Assembly: GCA_944341445.1 (NCBI GenBank)
Contig: CALVLZ010000004.1
Span: 62,001 to 126,000 of the forward strand
Direction: 5' to 3'
DNA: 64,000 bases
Source of the DNA: an uncultured Clostridia bacterium
GTDB taxonomy: Bacteria > Bacillota > Clostridia > Christensenellales > UBA1242
Positions 25,681-35,267 of this stretch are shown here, piece by piece (the first letter of the stretch is position 1; each line of letters begins with the position of its first letter). The notes beneath the pieces are model-generated. The model was not told the origin of the DNA, did not search any database, and worked only from the letters and a program-made list of their open reading frames with translations. Made by a program: the position numbers and the translations under genes.

Positions 25681-26076
25681 ATGAATAAACATTTAACAAA
25701 AACTAAAAATAATGAAGCACTAGTTAATATTTTAAAGGGTTCATTTGTTGCAATTTCAATTTCACTAATTTCAATTCTAATATTTGCGTTTGTTATAAAA
25801 TTAACTAATTTAAGCGACAAATTTATTCCAATTGTTAATCAAATAATAAAAATAATAAGCATATTTTTTGGTGTGTTAAGTGCCACAAAATATAATAAAA
25901 CAAAAGGTTTAGTTAAAGGTGTTAGTGTGGCTTTAATATACACAATTTTAAGTTTTGTTATTTTTGCCACATTATCAAAAAGTTTTCCTATAAGTTTTGC
26001 ATTTTTCTATGATATTTTATTTGGTATGATTATTGGAGCAATTTGTGGAATATTCGCAGTTAACTTAAAAAAATAA
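25681..26076 (+). CDS. TIGR04086-type (YrzE-like) small membrane protein
   Basis: 131 residues with four hydrophobic segments: about 21-43, 55-72, 81-100 and 104-127. Size, topology and location directly after yajC match the TIGR04086/YrzE membrane protein family of Firmicutes, which has no known function. The start ATG follows GGAG by 6 bases. Confidence 0.78.
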   Translation: MNKHLTKTKNNEALVNILKGSFVAISISLISILIFAFVIKLTNLSDKFIPIVNQIIKIISIFFGVLSATKYNKTKGLVKGVSVALIYTILSFVIFATLSKSFPISFAFFYDILFGMIIGAICGIFAVNLKK

Positions 26077-26104
26077 TGGCTTAATTTAGCCATTATTTTA
26101 TTTT
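26075..26104 (+). terminator. Terminator after the YrzE-like gene
   Basis: AATGGCT-TAATTT-AGCCATT then T-rich. Confidence 0.85.
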
Positions 26105-26115
26105 TGCATAATAAA

Positions 26116-26132
26116 TGCATAATACTTAAAAA
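26116..26132. repeat. 17-bp repeat TGCATAATACTTAAAAA, copy 1
   Basis: Same 17 bases occur at 59997-60013. In both places further TGCATA units precede it. The rest of this 240-base gap (26105-26346) holds only the secD promoter. Confidence 0.6.
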
Positions 26133-26281
26133 AAGCTAATATAAGCCATTTATTTTTAAAAAACACTTTAAAAAAACATATGTAAAAAACTTAAATTTTA
26201 AAAATTTTTTAACTTTTATTTATGGTTATTAATTAAATAAGTTTATTTTAAACACTATTTGTCAAAAATTGGTTATTATAA

Positions 26282-26310
26282 TTGACTAAATTTTTAATTA
26301 ATTATATAAT
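26282..26310 (+). promoter_or_regulatory. Promoter of secDF
   Basis: TTGACT, 17-base spacer, TATAAT. Confidence 0.85.
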
Positions 26311-26346
26311 TATTTCAGTTTTTAAGGCTTATTATTAGGAGACTGT

Positions 26347-27660
26347 ATGAAAAAAAGAAAGGGTATAAGAAATATTGTTTTACTTTCTGTTTTGGCTATA
26401 ATTGGCTTAGTTTTAACTTTTGCTAGTTTTGATATTCCTTTTACAAATTACAAATTCAAAGGTTTTGCAAATAGCATACAAATGGGTTTGGATTTAAAAG
26501 GTGGCGTTATGGCTGTTTATGATGCAACTGCGGATGAAGAATCTGAAGGGGATTTTGATGACCAATTAAACGCAACCATTCAAAGATTATCAGACTTAAT
26601 TGCAAGTGAAGGATACACAGAAGCAACAGTAACAAAACAAGGTGATAATCAAATTCGTGTTGAAGTTCCAGATGTTGACGACCCAGACACAATTTTAAGT
26701 TTAATTGGCGAACCTGCTGAACTTGAAATAACAAAAGAAGATAGAAGCACAAATCCTGATGCTGAAGTTTATTTAACAGGTAAACATATTGTTTCAGCTG
26801 AAGCTCAAGTTCAACAAGACAGCACAGGTAGTTACATTAATGGTGTTTCAATAACATTTAACAAAGAAGGCACAGAAATATTTGCAACATTAACAAAAGA
26901 ACTTGTTAATAACGGAAATTTATATATTTACATTGGTGGAGAATTATTTAGTGCACCAGAAGTTCAAGCAGAAATAGTTGATGGTAAAACATTTATTTCT
27001 GGAAGTATGAATAGTGCCGCAGAAGCAGAAGAATATGCAATGAAAATTTTAAGTGGAACATATTCAGTTAAACTTCAATTAAGTGAAAAAAGCATTATTA
27101 GTGCAACACTTGGTGAAGATGCATTATTTTATGGTGTAATTTCCGGTATTATTGGTTTTGTTTTAATTTGCATATTTATGTGTGCTGTTTATAGAATGCT
27201 TGGGGTTATTTCTTCAATAAGTTTAGTTTTATATATTGGCATTTTAATGTATTTGCTTGCAGTCATTCCATTTGTTCAATTAACACTTCCAGGAATTGCA
27301 GGAATAATTTTAGGAATTGGTATGGCTGTTGATGCTAACATAATTATTTTTGAAAGAATTAATGACGAATATAAAAGTGGAAAAAGAATAAGTGCAAGTG
27401 TTAAAAGCGGTTTCAAAAAAGCAACAATGGCAATTTTAGATAGTAACATAACAACAATTATTGCTTCAATTGTTCTAGCTTTGTTAGGAACAGGCCCAAT
27501 TAGAGGATTTGCAATAACATTATTAATAAGCATTGTTGTTTCAATGTTCTGTTCATTGTTAATAACACGTGCATTAACATACAGTTACTTACCAATAAAC
27601 AGCACAAATCCAAAATTATATAGCATTAAAAGGGAGGTAACAAAAAATGAAACAAAGTAG
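26347..27660 (+). CDS. secD: Protein translocase subunit SecD
   Basis: 437 residues. Membrane span near residues 9-27, a large extracytoplasmic domain with MGLDLKGGVMAVYDA (the D1 signature), then five spans between about 255 and 420, with GIGMAVDANIIIFERINDE (D4 signature) near 320 and the P-domain SGSMNSAAEAEEYAMKILSG before the spans. SecD with SecF uses the proton motive force to pull secreted chains outward. It ends in TAG; secF starts within its last codons (ATG 27647). Confidence 0.95.
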   Translation: MKKRKGIRNIVLLSVLAIIGLVLTFASFDIPFTNYKFKGFANSIQMGLDLKGGVMAVYDATADEESEGDFDDQLNATIQRLSDLIASEGYTEATVTKQGDNQIRVEVPDVDDPDTILSLIGEPAELEITKEDRSTNPDAEVYLTGKHIVSAEAQVQQDSTGSYINGVSITFNKEGTEIFATLTKELVNNGNLYIYIGGELFSAPEVQAEIVDGKTFISGSMNSAAEAEEYAMKILSGTYSVKLQLSEKSIISATLGEDALFYGVISGIIGFVLICIFMCAVYRMLGVISSISLVLYIGILMYLLAVIPFVQLTLPGIAGIILGIGMAVDANIIIFERINDEYKSGKRISASVKSGFKKATMAILDSNITTIIASIVLALLGTGPIRGFAITLLISIVVSMFCSLLITRALTYSYLPINSTNPKLYSIKREVTKNETK

Positions 27661-28693
27661 TTCCAACAAAAAGTTTAATTTCAGCAATATTATGAAAAAA
27701 GATTTCAAAGTTGTTGAAAATGGAAAGTATTTTGCAATACCTCCAATTGCAATATTATTAATAGCAATAATTGTGTTTGCAATTTTAGGGTTTAACTTAG
27801 GCATAGATTTCACAGGCGGAACAATTATGCAAGTTAAATTTGGCACAGGTTTAACAACACAAGAATACAATGCAAATAAAGCAGAAATTGAAAGTATTTT
27901 AAATAAAAATAATGTAACAAAATTCTCTTTGCAAAAAGAAGGGGATTCAAAAGAAACAAGCATTAGCATTAAATTTCAAGATATTAACGGAAAAACAGAA
28001 ACTGAAATGCAAGAAGTTATTTCAGCAATAAAAGAACAAATAACTGAAACAATTAATGCAGATTCTGTTTATGAAAATTTTGCAGTTGAAGATAGTGAAA
28101 GGATTGGTGCAACAGCAAGTAATTCATTAATATTAAACGCAGTGCTTTCTGTTGTTATTGCAACAATTTTAATGTTAATATACATTGGAATAAGATTTGA
28201 ACTAGCAAGTGGATTATCTGCTATTATTGCATTGCTTCACGATGTTATAATGATGATTAGTTTAACTGTTATATTCCAAATTCAAGTTAATTCAAGTTTT
28301 ATTGCAGCATTAATAACAATTATTGGTTACTCAATTAACAACACAATTGTTTTATTTGATAGAATTCGTGAAAATTTAAGAAAAGAAGATTTGTCAAATG
28401 CAACAAATTCTCAAATTGTTAATTTAAGTATTAAAGAAACATTTATAAGAAACTTAAACACTGCTTTAACAACAATAATTTCTGTTATTCTATTAGCAAT
28501 AATTGGTGTTTCAACAATTAGAGAATTTATAATTCCAATTTTATTTGGTTTGTTTGCAGGAACTTATTCATCATTCTTTATTGCAGGAACAATTTGGGCA
28601 AAAATTTATAATAAGAAAAAAGACCTTAAATTGAAAAAGAAATTAGAACAAAAAAATGAAAATAAAAAAGATGATGATAAAATAGCTGTTTAA
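27647..28693 (+). CDS. secF: Protein translocase subunit SecF
   Basis: 348 residues overlapping secD by 14 bases, with GGGAGG 9 bases upstream of its ATG. One N-terminal span, GIDFTGGTIMQVKFG (family signature), a soluble domain, then five spans including TIIGYSINNTIVLFDRIREN. Lys/Glu/Asp-rich C-terminal tail. Partner of SecD. Confidence 0.95.
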   Translation: MKQSSSNKKFNFSNIMKKDFKVVENGKYFAIPPIAILLIAIIVFAILGFNLGIDFTGGTIMQVKFGTGLTTQEYNANKAEIESILNKNNVTKFSLQKEGDSKETSISIKFQDINGKTETEMQEVISAIKEQITETINADSVYENFAVEDSERIGATASNSLILNAVLSVVIATILMLIYIGIRFELASGLSAIIALLHDVIMMISLTVIFQIQVNSSFIAALITIIGYSINNTIVLFDRIRENLRKEDLSNATNSQIVNLSIKETFIRNLNTALTTIISVILLAIIGVSTIREFIIPILFGLFAGTYSSFFIAGTIWAKIYNKKKDLKLKKKLEQKNENKKDDDKIAV

Positions 28694-28722
28694 AGATTGC
28701 CGTTTAGCAATCTTTTATTTTA
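28692..28722 (+). terminator. Terminator after secF
   Basis: AAAGATTGC-CGTTTA-GCAATCTTT then T-rich. Confidence 0.88.
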
Positions 28723-28819
28723 TTCAACAATTTTTCTTTATTTAATTTTTATTAAATACCTAAATCATTTTAAAAAAAGTTGCAATTATTGTATAATACT
28801 ATTGAAATATTAGGTAATT

Positions 28820-31177
28820 ATGGAATTTTTAAGTAAATTAGATAGTATAAACATTAAAAAAGAAAAACTAAATATAATTTGTAAAAAGTTTAATTTGTCT
28901 GAAAATTTGGTTAAACTTCTTTTTTCTCGTGGTATTAAAACTGAAGAGGAAATTAAAAACTTTTTAGAGCCAAGTGTTAACACTTTATACAACCCTTTTG
29001 CTTTAACAAATATGCAACAATTAGTTAATAGAATTAATTTGGCTATGAAGAATAATGAAAAGGTTGTTATTGTTGGTGATTATGACACTGATGGAATTTG
29101 TGCAACAACAATATTGTTAAAATATTTTCAAAGCAAAAATTTTAAAGTTGATTATTTCTTGCCAAACAGATTTGTTGATGGTTATAGTTTAACAAAAGAA
29201 ACTGTTGATAAAATTAAACAACAATTTAACCCTAATTTAATCATAACAGTTGATTGCGGAATAAGTTGTTATTCAGAAGTTGAATATGCAAAACTATTAA
29301 ACATTGAAATAATAGTAACCGACCACCACGAAATACCAGAACAAATTCCAAACACAATTGTTGTGGACCCAAAACTAGAAACCAACTCATATCCATTTAG
29401 AAATTTGTGCGGTGCAGGTGTTGCTTTAAAAGTTGTGCAAGCACTTGGCGGAATGTATGAGGCATTAAAATATGTTAACATTGCAAGCCTTGCAACTGTT
29501 GCAGATATTGTTCCATTAATAGATGAAAACAGAACTATTGTGCATCTTGGTTTAAAACAAACAAACGAACTTCCTCTTGGCGTTAAAAAATTAATAAAAT
29601 CTTGCGGAATTAAGGAACTTACTGCGTCTGATATTGCTTTTAAACTTGCACCTAAAATTAACACAGCAGGCAGATTAAAAGATGCAAATTTGGCATTTGA
29701 ATTGTTTGTTAATAATAATGAAAAAGAACTTGGAAATTACTTAAAAGAACTTTTAAAATTAAACGATGAAAGAATTAATTTATGCAACAAAATTGCAGAT
29801 GAAGCTTTTGATATGTTAAAAAACGTTAACATTTCAGAAAAAAGAATTATAGTTTTGCAAAATGAAAGTTGGGATTCAGGCGTTTTAGGAATTGTTTGCA
29901 GTAAGTTAGTTGAAAAGTTTAATCGACCTGTTTGTTTGCTTGGTAAATGCCAAAACGAATATAAGGGAAGTGTTAGAAGTATTGATAACGTTGACATCTT
30001 TAAATGTTTAACTTATGCTAAAGATTTAATGATTAGGTTTGGAGGTCATAGCCAAGCAGGTGGACTTTCAATTGAACAAAAAAATATAGTTGAATTTGAA
30101 AAAAGATTAGAAGAATACTTATTTAATAATTACGATGATAAAGATTTCGTTTGCAAAAAATATTACGATTTTGATTTTTCAAAGCAAGAAATAAATTCAC
30201 AATTTTTAGATGAATTAAAGCTATTAGAACCTTTTGGTTTTGGAAACGAAAAACCAATTATTAAAATATCTTTAAATAACACAAAAGTTCAAAGAATGAA
30301 AAATTATTATAATCACATAAAACTAAAATATAACAATGTTGAAATTGTTGGTTTTAATATGGGTGATTATTGTGAACAAATTAACTCTAATTGTTTAACC
30401 GAAATGCTTATTGATATTTCAGAAGAAATTTATGCTGGCAAAAAATCAATAAAAGGAATAATTAAAAACATAAAATGTTATCCTGCACTTGGTAGCATTA
30501 AAAAAGAAGTTAGCATTGCTTCTTCAATTTCAGTGCTTGGGCAAAACACTGTTAATAATAACTTAAACATTAAAAATATTGATTTAGAATGCTTTATAAA
30601 CGAAAATATAAACAAGTGTTTTGGAACTGTTTTTATTACAAACAACTTTGATAATTACATTTACATTTTAAAAAATTCTAAGGGAATTATAAAAAATTTT
30701 GAACTTTATAACATTATAAATGCAAGCGGTTTAAACACTTTGTTGTATGCACCTATTTTTAATTTATGTAGCATAAATAATTTAAAAAATTATACTAATA
30801 TAATTTTCTTAGAAAATCCTATAATTAATAGCTTTTCACAAGATTTAATAAGTAAAAACATATATTTTGCAAACCTAAATAATAACTTAAAATTAACAGA
30901 AATTAATAGTTCTAGAAAGGATATTATTAAAGTTTTTAATGCTTTAAAACACATTCAAAACACACAATTTAACACTTTGTTTAATTGTTATTCATATGTT
31001 TTTAAAAACTTAAATTTAAAAGTTAAGTTTTGTGATTTTGTTTTTGCTTTAATAGTTTTAAAAGAAATTGATATTATTAATATCAACTTAAGCGATTTTA
31101 CAATAACAATAACAAATAATAAATCAAATCTAGAAACTTCAACAGCATTTAATATAATTAACAAAATAAACAACTAA
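28820..31177 (+). CDS. recJ: Single-stranded-DNA-specific exonuclease RecJ
   Basis: 785 residues. 5'-3' ssDNA exonuclease of the DHH superfamily. Motifs: VIVGDYDTDGICAT near residue 85 (motif I Asp residues), TVDCGIS, VTDHHEIP (the DHH) near 169, NLCGAGVALKV, and FGGHSQAGGLSI in the DHHA1 domain near 413. An OB fold follows (about 450-560), and the last ~225 residues form the low-conservation C-terminal domain often found in Firmicutes RecJ. It starts an operon with the RelA homologue and hemZ; apt, usual between recJ and rel, is missing. Confidence 0.93.
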   Translation: MEFLSKLDSINIKKEKLNIICKKFNLSENLVKLLFSRGIKTEEEIKNFLEPSVNTLYNPFALTNMQQLVNRINLAMKNNEKVVIVGDYDTDGICATTILLKYFQSKNFKVDYFLPNRFVDGYSLTKETVDKIKQQFNPNLIITVDCGISCYSEVEYAKLLNIEIIVTDHHEIPEQIPNTIVVDPKLETNSYPFRNLCGAGVALKVVQALGGMYEALKYVNIASLATVADIVPLIDENRTIVHLGLKQTNELPLGVKKLIKSCGIKELTASDIAFKLAPKINTAGRLKDANLAFELFVNNNEKELGNYLKELLKLNDERINLCNKIADEAFDMLKNVNISEKRIIVLQNESWDSGVLGIVCSKLVEKFNRPVCLLGKCQNEYKGSVRSIDNVDIFKCLTYAKDLMIRFGGHSQAGGLSIEQKNIVEFEKRLEEYLFNNYDDKDFVCKKYYDFDFSKQEINSQFLDELKLLEPFGFGNEKPIIKISLNNTKVQRMKNYYNHIKLKYNNVEIVGFNMGDYCEQINSNCLTEMLIDISEEIYAGKKSIKGIIKNIKCYPALGSIKKEVSIASSISVLGQNTVNNNLNIKNIDLECFINENINKCFGTVFITNNFDNYIYILKNSKGIIKNFELYNIINASGLNTLLYAPIFNLCSINNLKNYTNIIFLENPIINSFSQDLISKNIYFANLNNNLKLTEINSSRKDIIKVFNALKHIQNTQFNTLFNCYSYVFKNLNLKVKFCDFVFALIVLKEIDIININLSDFTITITNNKSNLETSTAFNIINKINN

Positions 31178-31192
31178 AATAAAGGAGGGTAT

Positions 31193-33289
31193 ATGGAAAA
31201 TTTAGATTCAACAATTTTAAGAACTTTCACAAAAGAACAGCAAGATGTTGTTAATAACGTTTTTGCATATCTATCAAACATTCCAAACCCTAGTTCAATT
31301 TATAACATTAATTTTAGCATTGGTGTTGCTGAAACTTTAAGCCAAATTAGTGTTGATTATGCAACTATTTGTGCTGGCTTAATATATCCGTTTCTTCATA
31401 GAAATTTAATTAGCATTGCTGAAATTAAACAAATTGCAAACACTGATGTTGCAAACATTCTTGAAAGTATTAAAAAAATTGAAAGCACAAGAATGATTTC
31501 AAAAGAAGACCAAAGACAAAATGTTAAAAATATGTTCATAGCTTTGGCAAAAGATATGCGTGTAATAATCACCAAACTTGCAGTGGAACAACAAAGGTTA
31601 AAACATATAAATGATTTTTCTAGTGAAGACAAAGAAAATTATATGATTCAAGCACGTGATATTTATGCTCCAATTTCTGCAATGCTTGGTATTGGCTACA
31701 TTAAAAACAGCTTTGAAGAAGAAATTTTTAAATATTTCAAGCCAAATCAATATAAAGCATTACTTAACGAACTTAAAGATAAATTTGAAGAAAGAAATAA
31801 CCAAATTAACATAACCATTGAAAAATTAAAAAAAGAATTAGAGCCTCTAAACATTAATGCAACAATATATGGCAGACAAAAACAAATAAGCAGTATTTTT
31901 AAAAAATTAATGTTAAAAAACGTTAGTTTAAGTGGCATAAGAGATATTATGGCTGTTAGAATTTTGGTTGATACTGTTGAACAATGCTACACAGTATTAG
32001 GAAAAGTGCACTCTTTATATGTTCCAATGAATGCTTTTAAAGATTATATTGCACACCCAAAAGAAAATGGTTACCAATCTTTACATACTTCTGTTATTGT
32101 TGAAAATGGCGAACCTTTAGAAATTCAAATTAGAACAAGAGATATGCATTTATACGCAGAATATGGTTTTGCTGCACATTGGGCATATAAAGAAAGAAGA
32201 AAAGTTAACGATTCTGATGCTAAGTTAAATTACATTCGTTCTGTTATGGATTTAAAAGATAAATCTGGCGACGAATTGCTTGAAGCCCTAAAAGTGGATG
32301 TTTATGATGGCAAAGTTTTTGTTCAATCTCCACAAGGAAAGATTATTGAATTGCCAGAAGATTCTAGCCCAATAGACTTTGCATATAAAATACACACAAA
32401 AATTGGTGATACATGTGTTGGTGCAAAAGTAAACGGCAAAATAGTTCCGCTATCTTATAAATTAAAAAATGGCGATATTGTTGAAATAATAACAAACCAA
32501 AATTCTAAAGGACCTTCTAGAGATTGGTTGAATTTTGCTAAAACTGCTGGTGCAAGAAGTAAAATTAATGCTTTCTTTAAAAGAAGTATGAAAGATGAAA
32601 ACATTAAAAAGGGCAAAAGTATGTTAGAAGCATACGCTAAAGATAAAAACATTAAACTAGCAGATTTGTTTGTTAATAAATATCTTCAAGAATTATTTGA
32701 TAAATACTTTTTATCAAGTATTGATGAGTTATATGCTTCTATTGGTAGCGGAACTTTAAATGCAAACCAAGTAGTTCACAAATTAACCTCAATTGCAGGA
32801 ATAACTAAAATCAAACCAATTCAACAAAACAATAACGTGCAAGTTGAAACAATTAATAACAAACTTGTTGTTAAAGGTTTTGAAAATATGCTAACTAAAA
32901 TTGCTCATTGTTGCAATCCAATTCCAGGTGATGAAATTGTTGGTTACATATCAAGGGGCAAAGGCTTAACAATTCACAAAAGTGATTGCGTTGCACTAAA
33001 AAATTATGAAACTGAAAGATTGATTAACTGTGAGTGGAGCTCAAACGGAAGTGGAGATTTTGTTGGAACAATTTTAGTGCTTGCTGAAAACTATATTGGA
33101 GTTATGGCCTCTGTAACTAAAAAATTATCTGATAGCAAAATTAATATTCTTTCATTAAAAACAAAAAATGTTTCAAAAGATCAACAATTAATAAAAATCC
33201 ATATATCAATTAGTAAAAAAGAAGAATTATACGATTTAATTCTTAAAATAAAACAAGTTCCAAACGTTTTGGATGTAACAAGAGGATAA
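31193..33289 (+). CDS. RelA/SpoT-type (p)ppGpp synthetase with degenerate hydrolase domain
   Basis: 698 residues in the full order HD, synthetase, TGS, helical, zinc finger, ACT. The synthetase domain is intact (RDIMAVRILVDT, KDYIAHPKENGYQSLHTSV, LEIQIRT, YAEYGFAAHW). The TGS domain shows SPIDFAYKIHTKIGD. The HD hydrolase domain has lost its signature residues: the HD motif position reads LIYPFLHRN (63-71) in place of LLHDVVEDT, and the DRLHNMRTL position reads VEQQRLKHI (131-139). The metal-binding His of helix 2 is also absent. The protein should therefore make but not degrade (p)ppGpp, like E. coli RelA. Neighbours recJ and hemZ are conserved. Confidence 0.93.
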   Translation: MENLDSTILRTFTKEQQDVVNNVFAYLSNIPNPSSIYNINFSIGVAETLSQISVDYATICAGLIYPFLHRNLISIAEIKQIANTDVANILESIKKIESTRMISKEDQRQNVKNMFIALAKDMRVIITKLAVEQQRLKHINDFSSEDKENYMIQARDIYAPISAMLGIGYIKNSFEEEIFKYFKPNQYKALLNELKDKFEERNNQINITIEKLKKELEPLNINATIYGRQKQISSIFKKLMLKNVSLSGIRDIMAVRILVDTVEQCYTVLGKVHSLYVPMNAFKDYIAHPKENGYQSLHTSVIVENGEPLEIQIRTRDMHLYAEYGFAAHWAYKERRKVNDSDAKLNYIRSVMDLKDKSGDELLEALKVDVYDGKVFVQSPQGKIIELPEDSSPIDFAYKIHTKIGDTCVGAKVNGKIVPLSYKLKNGDIVEIITNQNSKGPSRDWLNFAKTAGARSKINAFFKRSMKDENIKKGKSMLEAYAKDKNIKLADLFVNKYLQELFDKYFLSSIDELYASIGSGTLNANQVVHKLTSIAGITKIKPIQQNNNVQVETINNKLVVKGFENMLTKIAHCCNPIPGDEIVGYISRGKGLTIHKSDCVALKNYETERLINCEWSSNGSGDFVGTILVLAENYIGVMASVTKKLSDSKINILSLKTKNVSKDQQLIKIHISISKKEELYDLILKIKQVPNVLDVTRG

Positions 33290-33291
33290 AA

Positions 33292-34701
33292 ATGAAAATT
33301 ATTTGCAATAACGAAAAATTAATAGAGGAATTACAACTTATTTTAAATTTATTCTTTAATAAAGAAGAACAAGAAAATTTAAGTTATGAATTTAAAATTA
33401 ACACAAGTGTTGAAAACTTATGTGTTTCAACACAAGCTTTTGTTGTTCCAAATAATTTAGAAATAACAAATAAACATGAAATTTCAAAACAAGAAAAAGA
33501 AAACATTTCAAAATATGTTAAAAGATATGCAAAAATAACTTTTTACGAACTTTTAGAAAAACTAACAAATAAAACTATGCCTTATGGAAGTTTAACAGGA
33601 ATTAGACCAACAAAGTTGTTTTATGAATTAAAAGATAAGTTGGGTAGTGGACTGCTTGCAAAACAAGAATTAATTAAAACTTTTAAAGTTTCAAAAGAAA
33701 AAGCAGAATTAATTTATTTAATAACACAAAACCAAAAATGCATTATTAAAAACGATAAATTAGTGGATTTATACATAAATTTACCTTTTTGTACAAGCAG
33801 GTGCTATTATTGCTCTTTTATTTCAGCAAATATAAACGCTTGTGCTCATTTAGTTGAACCTTATGTTGATGCTCTCATTAAAGAAATAACTGCTGTTAAA
33901 AACTTAATAAACAAAAAAAATTTAATAGTTAAAACTATTTATATTGGTGGCGGAACGCCAACAGCGTTTTCTGCTGAGCAATTAGACAGAATTTTAAACG
34001 AATTAAACTTCAATGTTAACGAGTTCACAGTTGAAGCTGGCAGACCAGACACAATAACAAAAGAAAAACTAGAAGTTTTGCATAAACACAATGTTACAAG
34101 AATCTCAATTAACCCTCAAAGTTTTAACGATAAAACTTTAAAAGCAATAGGAAGAAATCACACAACAAAAGATATAATAGAAGCCTACAAAATGGCACTT
34201 CCATTCAATTTTAAAATTAATATGGACTTAATTGCAGGGTTAAATGGCGAAACATTTAATAATTTTAAAAAATCCTTATTAAAAACTTTGGAATTTGAAC
34301 CAAATAACATAACAATTCACACATTAAGCATAAAACGTGGAAGCAATTTAAAAGAAAATGGCGGAAACATTAGTAACGAAAGTGAAGTTGTTAAAATGGT
34401 TGATTTTGCATATAAAAAACTTTTAGATAATGGATATTCTCCATATTATATGTACAAGCAAAAAAATATGCTTGGCAACTTAGAAAATATTGGCTACACA
34501 AAACCTAATTGTGAATGTGTTTTTAACATCGATAGTATGGAAGAAGTTGCAAGCGTTATTGCTTGCGGTGCAAACGGCATTAGCAAAAGATATTATTCAA
34601 ACGAAAACAGAATTGAAAGATGTGCTAATGTTAAAGACATTAAAGAATATATAACTAGAATTGACGAAATGATAGAAAGAAAAGCTGAATTATTTGAATA
34701 A
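33292..34701 (+). CDS. hemZ: HemZ-like radical SAM protein (coproporphyrinogen dehydrogenase family)
   Basis: 469 residues. A ~165-residue N-terminal domain precedes the radical SAM core, with CTSRCYYCSF near residue 164 (CxxxCxxC cluster), YIGGGTPTAF, and PQSFNDKTLKAIGRNH, as in the HemN/HemZ/HutW group. The C-terminal part with YMYKQKNMLGNLENIGY is typical of HemZ. Position after rel is conserved in Clostridia. No haem synthesis genes are visible, and many HemZ-like proteins have unproven substrates, so the reaction is uncertain. Confidence 0.85.
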   Translation: MKIICNNEKLIEELQLILNLFFNKEEQENLSYEFKINTSVENLCVSTQAFVVPNNLEITNKHEISKQEKENISKYVKRYAKITFYELLEKLTNKTMPYGSLTGIRPTKLFYELKDKLGSGLLAKQELIKTFKVSKEKAELIYLITQNQKCIIKNDKLVDLYINLPFCTSRCYYCSFISANINACAHLVEPYVDALIKEITAVKNLINKKNLIVKTIYIGGGTPTAFSAEQLDRILNELNFNVNEFTVEAGRPDTITKEKLEVLHKHNVTRISINPQSFNDKTLKAIGRNHTTKDIIEAYKMALPFNFKINMDLIAGLNGETFNNFKKSLLKTLEFEPNNITIHTLSIKRGSNLKENGGNISNESEVVKMVDFAYKKLLDNGYSPYYMYKQKNMLGNLENIGYTKPNCECVFNIDSMEEVASVIACGANGISKRYYSNENRIERCANVKDIKEYITRIDEMIERKAELFE

Positions 34702-34765
34702 AATAAAAAAGATAAGCACTTGGAGTATTTCGTCCAAACCTTATTGCTTATCTTCCAATTATCAT
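34702..34765 (+). ncRNA. Composite hairpin downstream of hemZ
   Basis: A perfect 10-bp stem AAGATAAGCA (34709-34718) / TGCTTATCTT (34745-34754) encloses a second stem TTGGA (34720-34724) / TCCAA (34733-34737). There is no T run after it, so it is not a standard terminator. May stabilise the mRNA 3' end or be a structured RNA; purpose unknown. Confidence 0.45.
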
Positions 34766-34859
34766 ATTCAATTTTTAATATTTTGTCAATTTAAAATAAA
34801 CTTTTAAATAAAGTTGTAAATTAAACTTTACATTAATTTACTAATATGATATTATTTAG

Positions 34860-34940
34860 TAGTTACCAAATTCTAGGGTTATCGAATTTTCCTATAAACG
34901 ATTTCCTTGGGTTTAGGTTTATTTATTAAAATATAGGAGG
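34860..34940 (+). promoter_or_regulatory. Structured 5' leader of rpsO (possible S15 autoregulation)
   Basis: About 80 bases before rpsO include CCTATAAAC (34890-34898) pairing with GTTTAGG (34912-34918), plus CTAGGG at 34873-34878. S15 represses its own mRNA in several phyla through different leader folds. The element here has not been matched to a known class. Confidence 0.45.
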
Positions 34941-34948
34941 AAATTAAA

Positions 34949-35215
34949 ATGATTTCAAAAGAAACAAAAGCACAAGTTATTAAAGCAAATCAAAGAAAGG
35001 AAGGGGATACAGGTTCTCCAGAAGTTCAAATTGCTATTTTAACACAAAGAATTGTTGAAATAACTGAACATATGAAGAAAAATCCTAATGATAAGCATTC
35101 TAGACGTGGTCTTATTAAACTTGTAAGAAACAGAACAAAATTGCTTAAATATTTAGAAAAAGTTGACCTTGAAGGTTGCCGTGCTTTAAAAGAAAAATTA
35201 GGTATTAGAAATTAA
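34949..35215 (+). CDS. rpsO: 30S ribosomal protein S15
   Basis: 88 residues with GDTGSPEVQIAILTQRI and HSRRGLIKLVRNRTKLLKYL, the family core contacting helix 22 of 16S rRNA. AGGAGG precedes the ATG by 7 bases. Followed by pnp, the near-universal order. Confidence 0.97.
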   Translation: MISKETKAQVIKANQRKEGDTGSPEVQIAILTQRIVEITEHMKKNPNDKHSRRGLIKLVRNRTKLLKYLEKVDLEGCRALKEKLGIRN

Positions 35216-35267
35216 TGTTTTTTAAGCGAAAGTAATTTTTCTTTCGCTTTTATTTTTAGGAGGAATA

